Assembly: GCA_014843695.1 (NCBI GenBank)
Contig: CM026395.1
Location: 53,282,496 to 53,346,495, forward strand
DNA length: 64,000 nt
From: Archivesica marissinica
Taxonomy: Eukaryota; Mollusca; Bivalvia; Venerida; Vesicomyidae
Reading direction: 5' to 3'
In this document: positions 11,601 through 21,030 of the stretch, piece by piece
How positions within the stretch are numbered: position 1 is the first letter of the stretch
Layout: the number at the start of each line of letters is the position of its first letter
Notes under the pieces: generated by a model
The model's input: only the letters and a program-made list of their open reading frames with translations
Databases searched by the model: none
Told to the model about the DNA's origin: nothing
Position numbers and translations under genes: made by a program

Positions 11601-14600
11601 CATATTTATCGTCGCCCCCTGATTAATCGGGGTGATGCCTACACAAGTATATTAATCATATTACTTTTCTGGAGAATAGTGCATACAGAAGACGCTCCAA
11701 TTCCAGATGCATCTCTGCTTCTTTTACATGCCGGGTGTATAGCCCCGATACATGAGACATCGGTTTATAGTCCCATCTGAAAGGCTGCTAATATTATTAA
11801 GGTCAGACGGAGGATTGAACCGGATTTCTTAGGCTGCACAGTCCAACGTGTCACCCACTGGGACGCTGACATATAATCCTAGTGTTAGCTTTAGTAAACC
11901 AAAATACTAAGTATCGATGATTTTATAAATAAATATCCATAAAGGGAGGTAATTGACAAATAGGAATTTCACAAGAAATCTATTAATAAATTAGTAAGCT
12001 GTCCAATTAGAGTAGTGGTTTCCTCCAACACATATACACCACATACCACATATACACATCCATCCATGCTAAAGATAGTGATTAATATAAGAAGTTTGTT
12101 TCGCAATCGTTTGAAATAAATAAAGTTTATATTTTTAATAAATTATTATTTAAAAATGGAAATTATGGTAATTATGATTTATAATCATCAACTATTTACT
12201 ATATCTACGTGCAGCTCACTCACAGTAAGCCACAGGCACAAGACACAAGTATTTCTTTTCGCCTATGGTCATATATTAAGTAATGTTTACTAGTAAACAT
12301 TACTTACTATATGACCATAGGGCAAAAAAATAAAAATTTGTGTCTTGTACAGTAAGCATGGGCTTTAACCCTTTCCTTCATAGAGTTTAGGTTAATTAGT
12401 TTAAGTAGTCGCCATATCTATCCCACCTCCATAGATATTACTGGGACTACATAGAGGTTTAGGTTAATATTAGTGATGGCAACAAATAGCAATTTTGCTA
12501 TTCGAATATTCGATTGGGAAAGTATTCGAATATTCGAATATTCGATCATGATTCTGTCAAAAGATTCAAAACCTACTTTCTGTTTCAGTGTGACTTCTTC
12601 CGGGTATGGCCGTGTAAATATGGCGACGACTCAATCAGTTATTGTTATCATCCTCTGTACACATTGTATTTAACACCAGTCACCTCGCTATGCATAATTA
12701 TAATTTTACATTCGACGTAACTGGTGTATGAATAGGACTGCATATATGCATAGTAAACATACATTTTTGATACATACATGCATGTATTACTTCCGGAGTG
12801 AATAAAGTATGTAAATAAAATATGGCCTGTGTTTCGTACTTATATAATATGTTGACCTTTTGTAATATTGAAAATTAACATGGGCATGAATGTTGTTGCA
12901 AACTTCCTGTGATATTTCAAAGAAGTTTCTTGTCTAAACGTTTTTAAAACCATTTCAAAGACTACCGATATTAACCAAGCAACAATAATTGGCAAACAAT
13001 TTTCTAATTTGTCTTTAATTACAATTATGTGTTAGAACTTTGTTATTTAAATGTTTATAAACAATAATTTGCAAACAAATTAATTATATTACCCCTTGAT
13101 AACATTAAATCAAACATGACGTACCTACCGTATATACACCAATTTACTGTAATTATCCGATTACCTGGGAGAGTATCAATTAAGTGAATAAACACCTGCG
13201 ATCGAGGGGACCACAACATGCATGATTTAGTCACACATCCTAGGGCGATTTCTTTTGTATTCTGACTTAGAATTTCCAAGGTTTTATGATGGATTCAAAT
13301 GAAAACAACACCGATGCATCTGATTTTATGACAGTTTATTTCAATTTCTTTTTTTTTTACGAATATTCGAATACCGTAATAGTATTCGGATATTCGGACG
13401 TCCGAACGAATATTCGAATATTCGTTGCCATCCCTAGTTAATATACTATTATATCTCCATACAAACGACAGCCATGTAGCTATCATGCAGTGGATAAGTA
13501 GTCACCATATCTATCCCACCTCCATAGATATTACTGGGACTACATGAGATTCTGGCCTTTATTATGAACATTGGTTTGGCCACTACATTGTCAATGTATG
13601 TCGTATTGGTAATGGCGTCAAGAGGTGCTTCTTTGAGGGAAAGGGTTAAACAAAACCAAGACTCGGTAAGACCATCTAAAATTACAGGACAACGGCACCC
13701 AATGAAAAGATAATTGTGCAAGGATTTTCACTATAGATTGGTACACACAAATTATGTAACAGTGTATATAGCCAACTGGCTTGCGGAAGGGGTCGGTGGT
13801 TCTACCCAGGTGCCCGTTTGTGCCTATTATATACCCATTATATAAGATAGTACATAGGCATCCTGGTTAGCTCAGTCGGTAGAGCATTCGCCCCAGGTTC
13901 GAGTCCAGGACGAGCTACATGCTATTCTCACATGGGTTAGTTAAATAGACACAAATAATATTGTACTAATCACAGAAACATTGATGCAAATACTAATACA
14001 GTCTGTGTTAGTGGTCACCTCTATTAAGCAGCCAACCTGTATTAAACAGCCAGTTTCCAGATTCCCAATATGTTTTATTATATCTTTTACCTCTATTAAG
14101 CAGCCACCTGTGATAAGCAGCCACTTTCTGTGATTCCCTTGGCTGGCTGCTTAATATAGGTTTGACTGTATAACACAATATTCAACACACATTTATTATC
14201 TTAATACTCAAAGTCATATTCCTGTCCAAACTGACTGTGGAAGTCGTGATAGCGCAGTAGTAGTGCGTTCGCTTCAGGAGCGAAAGACCCGGAGTTTACG
14301 ATAAGCTGTAGCCGTTACGAATGTGCGCGTAGGCAAGATATTTAAATTCCATGTTTCCTATTCTCTTTCCATATTGGTGATGGATTCCATTAAGAATGAG
14401 GTCCCGAGAGTGATTAATATAAGTTGTAGGAACTTGTTTCGCAAATGAGAAAAAATAAATGTCTATAAACTATACAACGACTGTCACCGTTTCTAAAAGG
14501 GTTTATCACGTTACAAAACCATTATTACAGTGTTTCAAGTTTGTTTTTGGAGTTTAAAGTCGCAGTAACAGCTTATGTTATATAGTGACTATTTCAGGGC

Positions 14601-16474
14601 ACCTGGGTAGAACCACCGACCTTCTGCAAGCCAGTTGGCTAATTTCTTCACCTTTAATAATTCGACACCCTCAGTGGGATTCGAACCTGCAGCAGCATAT
14701 TACTTAATTGATTAGAGGTTGTCGAAATCAAAACAATCGAAAATACCCAACTACCATTAGCAGAAGAATATTGAACTGTTCTATAGAATGAAATTTCACC
14801 TGACTGGAAATGTTTGATAGCTGTGATGAAATGTCTGCATAATACAGACAGAGCATGAAGGTTAGCTAGGTTGTAATGTCAAAAATAACATAAACATGGG
14901 AACTTGTTTATTGCAGGTTAAAATAGAAGGTTTTGTTTATTAATTAAGACAAAAAGAACAATTATACGCTTTCATTTGTATTGCCGATCGTCGCTTTTCG
15001 GCATTAAATGCCCGATAATAAAAGCGCATACAGGATATACATTTTGGAAGAACTCTGACTTTATCTACCAAAGGAGGTATTTGAAAAAACATCAATGTCG
15101 CTCAAATGATTACAATATAACTGACATACGTTATGTTTCTGGAATGAGCCTTCATACTGCATACTTGTTTACTCGAGCCCTCTGCCCATGAATACAGGTC
15201 CAGTCTCTGAGTACACTGAAACACAAACATTTTGCCAGCCCGAATGAGCACTTTTTGCATTTATATAATTTGCTTCCAGCCAATAAAGTAAATCATTTGT
15301 AAATTTAGATTAGTCAAACCTGTGTTAGTGGTCACCTCTATTAAGCAGCCAACCTGTATTAAACAGCCAGTTTCCAGATTCCCAATATGTTGTTTTATTA
15401 TATATTCGACCTCTATTAAGCAGCCACCTGTGCTAAGCAGGCCACTTTCTGTGATTGCCCTGACTGGTTGCTTAACTCAGGTTTGACTGTACACCAATTC
15501 ATTTCAGCTTGAATGCGAATCAAGTTCTAAATAACATTAGTTTAATCACTCTTGAGACCTCAATCCTGATGGAATCGAGGCAATCACCATGAGGCAGAGA
15601 GAGGAGGCAAAGTGGATCCAAGTTTCTTGCCTAAGGACACATGACTGTGGTTCTGGCAGGGTTCAAAACTCACAAGATCTCTGCTATGAGGCAGACACCG
15701 TATGCATCATACCACGGACACTCCACCTATAAAGATGTCTCCACACTGTGTAAGTACTTACAGCAGTTGAGAACAACTGTGCATGCGAGGCATGGGGGTT
15801 CCATTGTATACAAAACTTACAAGATCTCGGCTATGAGGCAGACACCGTATGCATCATACCACGGACACTCCACCTGTAAAGATGTCTCCACACTGTGTAA
15901 GTACTTACAGCAGTTGAGAACAACTGTGCATGCGAGACGTAGGGATTCCATTGTATACAAAACTCACAAGATCTCGGCTATGAGGCGGACACCGTATGCA
16001 TCATACCACGGAGACTCCACCTGTAAAGATGTCTCCACACTGTGCAAGTACTTACAGCAGTTGAGAACAACTGTGCATGCGAGGCGTGGGGGTTCCATTG
16101 TATACAACACTCACAAGATCTCAGCTATGAGGCGGACACCGTATGCAGCATACCACGGAGAGTCCACCTGTAAAGATGTCTCCACAATGTGTAAGTACTT
16201 ACAGCAGTTGAGAACAACTGTGCATGCGAGGCGTGGGGGTTCCATTGTATACAAATCTCACAAGATCTCGGCTATGAGGCGGTCACCGTATGCATCATAC
16301 CACGGAGACTCCACCTGTAATGATGTGTAAGTACTTACAGCAGTTGAGAATAATTGTGCATGCGAGGCGTGGGGGTTCCACTGTATACATGTGATGTCCC
16401 ATTTACTCTGCCGTGTCAATCTGTGCGCCCTTTCAACCGGGTTATCCAAGTCCACCAAAGCCAAAACTCTCCGC
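2526..16474 (-). CDS. WDR59: WDR59 (GATOR2 subunit), partial gene, seven exons
   Basis: WDR59 is a WD40 protein of the GATOR2 complex, which relays amino-acid status to mTORC1 at the lysosome. Seven exons on the minus strand were found by conserved peptides in canonical order: 16474-16339, 15215-15130, 11486-11368, 8916-8828, 7067-6951, 4496-4419 and 2685-2526. All have AG/GT borders and their phases join without a break, giving about 261 residues of N-terminal propeller. Landmarks are RQSKWDI, QRLDLYSW, DTKRPTA, GATQVKWN, YLAAHLSKIHG, FWDY, VWRARFT and GHSDVVLEFEWRK. The start exon (upstream of 16474) and the exons after 2526 (RWD and zinc-ribbon regions) were not found. Four of the fourteen exon borders are fused to tandem arrays. 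Identity rests on recalled family sequence; confidence is high because the order and all phases fit. Confidence 0.93.
2690..3283. other. WDR59 intron, unique part
   Basis: This is the 3' part (in transcript order) of the intron between the exons at 4496-4419 and 2685-2526. I see no gene or RNA in it. Confidence 0.6.
3284..4452. repeat. 45-bp array of exon end plus 5' splice site, 26 copies
   Basis: In minus orientation each unit holds 33 nt of WDR59 exon (ending GCACGATTCACA) followed by the donor GTAAGTAGTTTG. I count 26 copies of the donor motif. The leftmost units are divergent (cacaataatt variants). One 44-bp unit near 3865 breaks the 3n spacing; the 12 copies nearest the exon are exactly in frame. 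The array opens long reading frames on both strands, which are by-products. Confidence 0.96.
4419..4496 (-). CDS. WDR59: WDR59 exon, 26 codons, 3' end amplified
   Basis: It encodes FWDYLSPRQDKGMLK then SGSPVWRARFT, matching the WDR59 segment between the FWDY blade end and the next strand. The acceptor is atatttcag and the proximal donor is ACA|GTAAGT; both ends are phase 0. The last 33 exon bases plus 12 intron bases form the 45-bp unit of the array at 3284-4452. The boundary given uses the donor nearest the unique part of the exon. Any of the next 12 donors would also keep the frame. Confidence 0.88.
4539..4640. repeat. 23-bp minisatellite, about 4 copies
   Basis: Unit acgagtggtttgcaagtgca plus gac. 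It lies about 40 bp upstream (transcript sense) of the WDR59 exon at 4496. A single copy of the unit is also found at 6365-6390. Confidence 0.92.
4720..4815. repeat. 34-bp repeat, 3 copies
   Basis: Units contain gaaacattttgaggacgaat. The array lies within the WDR59 intron. Confidence 0.9.
5100..6640. other. WDR59 intron, mostly unrecognised
   Basis: It contains three copies of taaggtgattcttcttgtc (5110-5165) and a short plus-frame peptide DLTVRHLVVDCRKQ near 5400-5445 that resembles the C-terminal tail of a non-LTR retrotransposon. Otherwise nothing recognisable. Confidence 0.45.
6679..6830. mobile_element. Pogo/Tigger-like MITE, partial
   Basis: The terminus TACAGTCAAACCTGT is followed by repeated tggctgcttaa motifs. 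Two related copies at 14005-14171 and 15315-15494 show the opposite terminus aggtttgactgta. The terminal sequence and the TA at the edges fit a Tc1/mariner/pogo-type element; no transposase is present. Confidence 0.65.
6951..7067 (-). CDS. WDR59: WDR59 exon, 39 codons
   Basis: It encodes K-S-S-A-P-V-M then YLAAHLSKIHGIDWSP and LVTASQDCSVK, one of the best conserved WDR59 stretches. The acceptor is atttgacag and the donor is AAG|GTGGGT; both ends are phase 0. A CAACATGGCAAC-type array starts about 18 bp upstream of the acceptor, at 7085. Confidence 0.94.
7085..7560. repeat. 84-85-bp array with CAACATGGCAAC subrepeats
   Basis: The marker ctaatatctactag recurs at 7222, 7307, 7391 and 7475. Inside each unit a 12-15-bp motif (atcaacatggcaac) is itself repeated. 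It starts 18 bp from the WDR59 acceptor at 7067. Confidence 0.92.
7668..7915 (+). repeat. SINE family A, full-length
   Basis: It has a tRNA-like head with A-box region TAGCGCAGTGGTTAGTGCG and B box GGTTCGATC. A body (gacaggtgggttttctccgg) and a tail (aataaataaagtttaaac) follow. It is the most complete copy of the family in the window. Confidence 0.88.
7916..8827. other. WDR59 intron with a possible decayed DNA element
   Basis: Around 8128-8580, gtgctcgaaaaat and gggcctgtccat resemble degenerate hAT termini. I cannot define ends or target duplications. Confidence 0.3.
8828..8916 (-). CDS. WDR59: WDR59 exon, 29 codons
   Basis: It encodes GATQVKWNKVTNNLFATAHE then GDVRIWDPR. The acceptor is gtttaag and the donor is AGG|GTTAGT. 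In the exon frame an in-frame TAA ends right before the exon, so the start is well defined. The acceptor is the first element of the 45-bp array that runs upstream in transcript terms (8917-9682 and 10670-11205). Confidence 0.9.
8917..9682. repeat. 45-bp array carrying the WDR59 3' splice site, part 1
   Basis: In minus orientation each unit ends tatgtttaag|gtgg, as at the acceptor of the exon starting at 8916. Some copies carry ACG or ATG in place of AAG and so have lost the AG. About 17 copies lie here and about 12 more lie beyond the insertion at 9683. Confidence 0.93.
9683..10669. mobile_element. Putative solo LTR or other insertion, 987 bp, inside the array
   Basis: It interrupts the 45-bp array, which resumes on its right side. 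The ends are TGTAGTAGGGT and ACCCTACCACA, an 11-bp near-perfect inverted pair with LTR-style TG..CA. Inside are a 15-bp repeat (ttgcatttgtctatg, 10210-10325) and a (gtt)n run near 10450. The flanks are AAATA and AACAT, so a clean target duplication is not proven. No polymerase gene is present. Confidence 0.65.
10670..11205. repeat. 45-bp array carrying the WDR59 3' splice site, part 2
   Basis: It has the same unit as 8917-9682, with about 12 copies. It is the continuation of one array split by the 987-bp insertion. Confidence 0.93.
11287..11410. repeat. Two-copy duplication of a WDR59 exon end
   Basis: The stretch gtcggtcgcttggtgtctcg occurs once in the exon (about 11385-11404) and again in the intron (about 11303-11322), about 80 bp apart. 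The intronic copy lacks an intact donor. Confidence 0.9.
11368..11486 (-). CDS. WDR59: WDR59 exon, 39 codons
   Basis: It encodes D-I-D-W-S-P-F-D through VDAYTLLWDVRDTKRPTASF, a full WD40 strand set ending in the WD dipeptide. The acceptor is cttttcag and the donor is GTTT|GTGAGT. The trailing T joins GT of the next exon to give Cys. Just past the donor, at about 11287-11330, a second copy of the exon end (VRDTKRPTAS coding bases) lies in the intron. Confidence 0.92.
11600..11872 (-). repeat. SINE family D, minus strand, degenerate
   Basis: It shares tcccatctgaaaggctg, aaggtcagacggagg and the reverse tRNA-like head with the copy at 1345-1592. Confidence 0.65.
12238..12350. repeat. Imperfect palindrome, fold-back element
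   Basis: The outer ends acaagacacaa and ttgtgtcttgt and the inner halves tatggtcatat and atatgaccata converge on tttactagtaaa. Arms are about 55 bp with a few mismatches. Confidence 0.9.
12368..13651. mobile_element. piggyBac-like MITE 1, split by a hAT-like element
   Basis: The outer ends are ttaaccctttccttcatag and gagggaaagggttaa. The copy is interrupted by the 966-bp element at 12471-13436. Full-length relatives are at 21031-21392, 47320-47672 and 52600-53045. Confidence 0.8.
12471..13436. mobile_element. hAT-like non-autonomous element, 966 bp
   Basis: Terminal inverted repeats are TAGTGATGGCAAC and GTTGCCATCCCTA. The 8-bp target duplication gttaatat lies at 12463-12470 and 13437-13444. 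Subterminal regions are rich in CGAATATTCGAATA. No transposase frame is visible. Confidence 0.85.
13860..13920 (+). pseudogene. tRNA-like sequence lacking part of the anticodon arm
   Basis: It has an A-box region GGTTAGCTCAGTCGGTAGAGC-type and B box GGTTCGAGTCC, but only about 60 bp in total. A normal tRNA needs about 72, so it is a tRNA pseudogene or SINE head. Confidence 0.6.
14005..14171. mobile_element. Pogo/Tigger-like MITE
   Basis: It contains ctctattaagcagccaacc twice in related form and ends aggtttgactgta. It is the same family as 6679 and 15315. Confidence 0.7.
14245..14475 (+). repeat. SINE family B, full-length
   Basis: The tRNA-like head gtcgtgatagcgcagtagta precedes gacccggagttt. 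The body has atggattccattaagaatga and the tail has gattaatataagttgtagga. The tail resembles that of family A, so A and B probably share a 3' partner. Confidence 0.82.
15130..15215 (-). CDS. WDR59: WDR59 exon, 28 codons plus 2 nt
   Basis: The acceptor is gtgtttcag and the donor is AAC|GTATGT. The exon starts in phase 0 (C-T-Q-R-L-D-L-Y-S-W) and ends MKAHSRNI plus AC, which joins T of the next exon to give Thr. It corresponds to the blade strand and the following WD GH-type position of WDR59. No tandem array touches this exon. Confidence 0.9.
15315..15494. mobile_element. Pogo/Tigger-like MITE
   Basis: The ends are agtcaaacctgtgttag and aggtttgactgta. Internal tattaagcagccacctgtg matches the copy at 14005. 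Confidence 0.75.
15495..15660 (-). repeat. SINE family B, minus strand
   Basis: It carries actcttgagacctcaatcc and gcctaaggacacatgactg, typical of the family in reverse. Its tRNA-like head passes directly into the 153-bp array. Confidence 0.7.
15655..16385. repeat. 153-bp array: WDR59 exon end, donor and SINE head, about 5 copies
   Basis: In minus orientation each unit contains about 50 bp of the WDR59 exon at 16339-16474 (CAGTGGAACC.. to CTCAACTGCT), the donor GTAAGTACTTAC, then a SINE-B head. Five units are present. Reading past the true donor gives TGA before the next copy. Confidence 0.93.
16339..16474 (-). CDS. WDR59: WDR59 exon, 45 codons
   Basis: The exon encodes R-R-V-L-A-L-V-D-L-D followed by LTRQSKWDITCIQWNPHA, the start of the propeller. 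The acceptor is ttatctag and the donor is GCT|GTAAGT. The first base completes a codon from an unseen upstream exon; the 3' end is phase 0. The last ~50 exon bases and the donor are copied into the 153-bp array that continues to 15650. Confidence 0.92.
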
Positions 16475-16639
16475 CTAGATAAATAAAGAATACTTACTAC
16501 AAGTCGTAAATGACAACCAAGTCTTAAAACTGCTACAATGTTAGGTTAGGTGTTTGAGGGCAAAGGGTTTGACAGTGAAGCGCGGTAAGAAGATAAAACT
16601 TTCAGTGCATGATCGAATACTCATTGGATCATATATACA

Positions 16640-17195
16640 TTTTACTTGTACTCAATAACCAATATCTATGGGAATAGATAACGACGTGGAATGGTAGCTA
16701 TATGTTGGTAATGAAGCAATAGGCACACTGTACTACAATACTCAATAACCAATATCTGGGAATAGATAATGGCGTGGAATGGTGGTTATATGTTGGTAAT
16801 GAAGCAATAGACACAATGTACTACAATACTCAATAACCAATATCTGGGAATAGATAACGACGTGGAATGGTAGCTATATGTTGGTAATGAAGCAATAGGC
16901 ACACTGTACTACAATACTCAATAACCAATATCTGGGAATAGATAATGGCGTGGAATGGTGGTTATATGTTGGTAATGAAGCAATAGACACAATGTACTAC
17001 AATACTCAATAACCAATATCTGGGAATAGATAACGACGTGGAATGGTAGCTATATGTTGGTAATGAAGCAATAGGCACACTGTACTACAATACTCAATAA
17101 CCAATATCTGGGAATAGATAATGGCGTGGAATGGTGGTTATATGTTGGAAATGAAGCAATAGGCATACTGTACTATAACTCAATAACCAATATTC
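16640..17195. repeat. 88-89-bp array, dimeric
   Basis: Units read ctcaataaccaatatctggg ... gtggaatggt. Two variants alternate strictly (gacgtggaatggtagct and ggcgtggaatggtggtt), so the real period is about 176 bp. The array resumes at 17777-17858 and 19414-20062. Confidence 0.93.
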
Positions 17196-17776
17196 AGGGT
17201 TGGGTTTTTTACCGTAAAAAACCTATTTTTTACGTAACATTGTAAAAAACTGTTATTAACTGATATTAACTGTTATTAACTGTAAATAACTGTAAATAAC
17301 GTAAAAAAACGTAAAAAAGCTACATATAATATGAATCAGACTGGGAGTGTGTGTGTGTAAAATCTTGTCATGCACTCGCCTCATTCAAACATTATGCACT
17401 ATCATACAGCCAATCACACATACATATACATCACACATTGTTTGTAATGAAAAACTACTGATTGATTGTTTATTTACATAAATGTAATTGTGTATTTCAC
17501 TTCACTTGACATTTAGTCATGATTGCTACATAAACATGTCACATGAAGGTGGGGATCAGCTTAATGAGATTTTACTTTGTGGCTTCACCAAATACAATGA
17601 CTGAAAGTTTGAATATATCAAATATATAAATAATGTGATGATATCTTGAGTAATTTTTGAAGTAATATCATATTTATGACTAAACTTTAGTTTTTTACGA
17701 GACCGTCCGTAAAAAAACTGTAAAATATCTGTTTTTTACATGACGTTAATTAACGTTGTAAATAACGTCTGTGTAA
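17196..17776. mobile_element. Insertion in the 89-bp array, hAT-like left end
   Basis: The left end CAGGGTTGGG fits hAT termini. It is rich in taaaaaac and gtaaataac motifs. The right end is not clean and no target duplication was found. Confidence 0.45.
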
Positions 17777-17858
17777 AATGGTGGCTATATGTTGGTAATG
17801 AAGCAATAGACACACTGCTACATACTCAATAACCAATATCTATGTGAATAGATAACGG

Positions 17859-19413
17859 CAGTGTTGGACACTCGTTTCAATATGTTCCGGCCAACTTGGC
17901 CTGTACTTGAGAAAAGGTACCGGCCAAGATGAAATTGTACAGGCCAATTTTTGGCCTGTACTTAAGAATTAGTTCCAGCCAAAAATAAATGGTACAGGCC
18001 AGTGAATGTGGTTCTGTGCCACAGGCAATTGCCATGTTAGGGGGGTCCGGGGGCATGCCCCCCACGAAATTTGTTTTAAGTAGACACAAAATGATGCATT
18101 CTGGTGGACTTTGGGGTAAAATCAACCTCTTTTTTATCTTAAATTTTGTCACTTTTTTAGATAATGTTTCTTCAAAATTGCTATGTAAGTAACTGTTTAA
18201 CTAAGGGGGTTTGATTTTGAATCATTTTTAGGACTGTCCCCATTCAACTTCTTATCTTTTTTTATTAAAAACCTTTCCATGTTATGTTTTTGTCTTGTGG
18301 TTTCAGGATTAGCAGAATTATTCTGCTTGGAAACTAAACCTATTGCAGTAGCGGGCATTTCCCGACATATGACGTACTTACGTATCTGTATCATCTTAAA
18401 CGTTTTTCGTTGTAACAAGTAAAAGCGTCTCGTCAATGAACAAGTACTCGGTGATCTTGTACATTTTATCCCTGCAGAAAGGTCCATATAATCTGCTGTC
18501 AAAATATTGTTGCGTCACAGAAAACGCATTCAATGATTCTCATTGCGTCTCTGGCCATTTCATTGCATCAAACCCGCAGGAAACGCACAGTGAGAGAAAA
18601 CACTGCATTATCAAATTCTGGTGTACAGAAATATCTGTGCTAATGAGTTGTAGGATTAAAGACCGCCATTTAATCCAATTATCCGTAATTAAAATGTCAC
18701 CAACTTCTCAACACCCCATGCAATCAAGTGCCAAACAGCTGATTTCCAATAAACAAACGCTTGTCATCATCGCACACGTGACCGCACACGCAACCTTCAC
18801 TTTCATGGATTTTCGGCCGATTAAGTTTCTCGAACAATGTTATTTTGCCGATATTTATGGCATGCGCAAAGGATTTTCGCCAACTGAAGATTTTTGGAGC
18901 CAGATTTAATTTTTATTCGCATTTCGCCCGACAGCGGGAACCCTGCCCCCGATTGACCTTGGCTTGTGCTCAAGGCCGTAGCTTACAAGCGGAATCCCTA
19001 TGAAAACACAGGTTTTCCCGAAATGACGTCATAACCGGAAACCAAAATGGAGGCACAGGATATTTTGTTAATTCGATGAGAAAAAGCGCCTAAAATAGCG
19101 AAGATACTGTGTGTCCTGGTTCAGGCGAGTATGAACTTCAACAAACTCGCCAAGGGCTATCAAATAAGACATCGTACCATCTCACATACTATGTGAGATG
19201 GTACGATGGTCGCCAGATCGGACAGGTGGGTTTTCTCCGGGTACTCCGGTTTCCTCCCACATGAATGACCACATATACGCTTACAAGTATAAAAATAATA
19301 AAATTTAAAAAAAAAAAAAAAAAGGCATCTCGCCACGATGTCGAGTGCGTAGTAAAAGTTTCTCGCCAGTCTAAAAACGTTATCGCCATGGCGAGTGCGA
19401 GTGTCCAACGCTG
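17859..19413. mobile_element. 1555-bp TIR element inserted in the 89-bp array
   Basis: Terminal inverted repeats are CAGTGTTGGACACTCG and, at the right, cgagtgtccaacgctg (one mismatch). The flanking array sequence is duplicated as taacgg (17853-17858 and 19414-19419). Inside are a partial SINE-A (19190-19285) and a poly-A run. There is no transposase. TIRs look hAT-like, but the duplication is 6 rather than 8 bp. Confidence 0.75.
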
Positions 19414-20062
19414 TAACGGCGTGGAATGGTGGCTATATGTTGGCAATGAAGCAATAGGCATACTGTGCTACATACTCAATAACCAATATCTATGCGAATA
19501 GATAACGGCGTGGAATGGTGGCTATATATGGGTAATAAAGCAACGGCACACAATACTATATACTCAATAAACAATATCTATGTGAATAGTTAACAGCATG
19601 GAACGGTGACTATATATGGGTAATGAAGGAATAGACACACTGTACTACATACTCAATAACCAATATCTGTGGGAATAGATAACGGTGTGGAACGGTGGCT
19701 ATATGTTGGTAATGAAGCAATAGACACACTGTACTACATACTCAATAACCAATATCTATGGGAATAGATAACGGGGTGGAACGGTGGCTATATGTTGGTA
19801 ATGAAGCAATAGGCACACTGTACTACATACTCAATACCCAATATCTACGGGAATAGATAACGGCGTGGAATGGTGGCTATATATGGGTAATGAAGCAACA
19901 GACACACTGTACTACAGACTCAATAACCAATATCTATGTGAATAGATAACGGCGTGGAATGGTGGCTATATGTGGGTAATGAAGCAATAAACACACTGTA
20001 CTACATACTCAATAACCAATATCTGTGGGAATAGATAACGGCGTGGAACGGTGGCTATATGT
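19414..20062. repeat. 89-bp array, right part, about 7 copies
   Basis: It has the same unit as 16640-17195 (actcaataaccaatatctat, gataacggcgtggaatgg), with more single-base divergence and no strict dimer order. Confidence 0.92.
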
Positions 20063-20139
20063 GGGAAGGTGTTGTACGGCGTCTACATGTTTGTCATATG
20101 TTATGTTATATTTCGGGTTTTACGCCTGCATCAGCACCA

Positions 20140-20356
20140 TTTTGGGCTATATCGCCGGCGGGAAGTTTACCTAACAACACCATTCCTGGGCAGGCTCCAG
20201 CGGTTAACCAGTACTTGGGTGCACCAACCTCTGTAAGAAACTGCCAACTTTTTCATATAAATGAGACACGGTCTGAGCGGGGCTCGAACCCGTGACCATC
20301 AGTGATGATAGGTTACAGTGGTATACAAGTCCTTAACCACTCGACTACGGAGGCGG
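20140..20356 (-). repeat. SINE family C, minus strand
   Basis: In reverse complement the head is CTCCGTAGTCGAGTGGTTAA with B box GGTTCGAGCCCC, followed by tgaaaaagttggcagtttct. A plus-strand relative is at 53885-54130. 38388-38475 has a similar class-II tRNA-like head. Confidence 0.78.
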
Positions 20357-20736
20357 ACTACTACATGTTTGTATGTGGAGTAAAGGATTCAATAAAGTTC
20401 TGGCGTAATGGTTTATACATGTATTGTACATATTTACCCTGTTAGTACAGCCCACTTTCCCAAGCAATCCACCGCCATTGTGTTTGCCTGAAACAGAAAC
20501 AAGAGGGAATTGATGGTGGTCCTGGGTCACTAAACCTCGACAATATTTTTGTGTCAAAAATATTTGGTTAGTGAAAAATAAAATAAAATTGGGTAATGGG
20601 AAATCTGTGGATGGAAATGGGGCAGATCGACGGGCGGGGCAAATTGCATATGAAATAAAATAAAATTGATGGAATGTTCACTGATCGGCAAACAAATTTA
20701 TTTTAGCTTGATTGCGAAATGTTTTTACAGCATTAA

Positions 20737-20959
20737 CCCTTTCAACGCTACAGGCCTTACAAAACGTGTAGATCCAGATGAGCCGGCTCGTGAGCCGTCT
20801 CATCAGGATCTGCACTTTTTGCCAGTAATAATTATTATTATTTTTAGATAAAATTACCCATTTTGATAAATGAACTGGTTCAAAGGTAATTTTCTTATTA
20901 ATTTATTGGTCTAAAAATATCATGCACCAGTCCATGTCAGTTACTTGGGGTTGAATGGG
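20737..20959. mobile_element. piggyBac-like MITE 2
   Basis: It is flanked by TTAA on both sides (20733-20736 and 20960-20963). Termini are CCCTTTCAACGC and the reverse of ggttgaatggg. It carries gagccggctcgtgagccgtc, a short internal dyad. Other copies: 39598-39833, 49203-49440. Confidence 0.88.
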
Positions 20960-21030
20960 TTAATTTAAACGAAATGTAATGGAAATCACCACTATGAGGG
21001 AGAGAGAAGAGGCAATTTGATTATGTGAAT

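Noticed and set aside
15641..16330. 229-codon plus-strand frame with CKYLQQLRTTVHAR repeats
   Set aside because: Antisense to the WDR59 exon-derived 153-bp array; 153 is a multiple of three, so openness is expected.
18436..18909. 157-codon plus-strand frame
   Set aside because: It lies wholly inside the 1555-bp TIR element and shows no recognisable motif or family.
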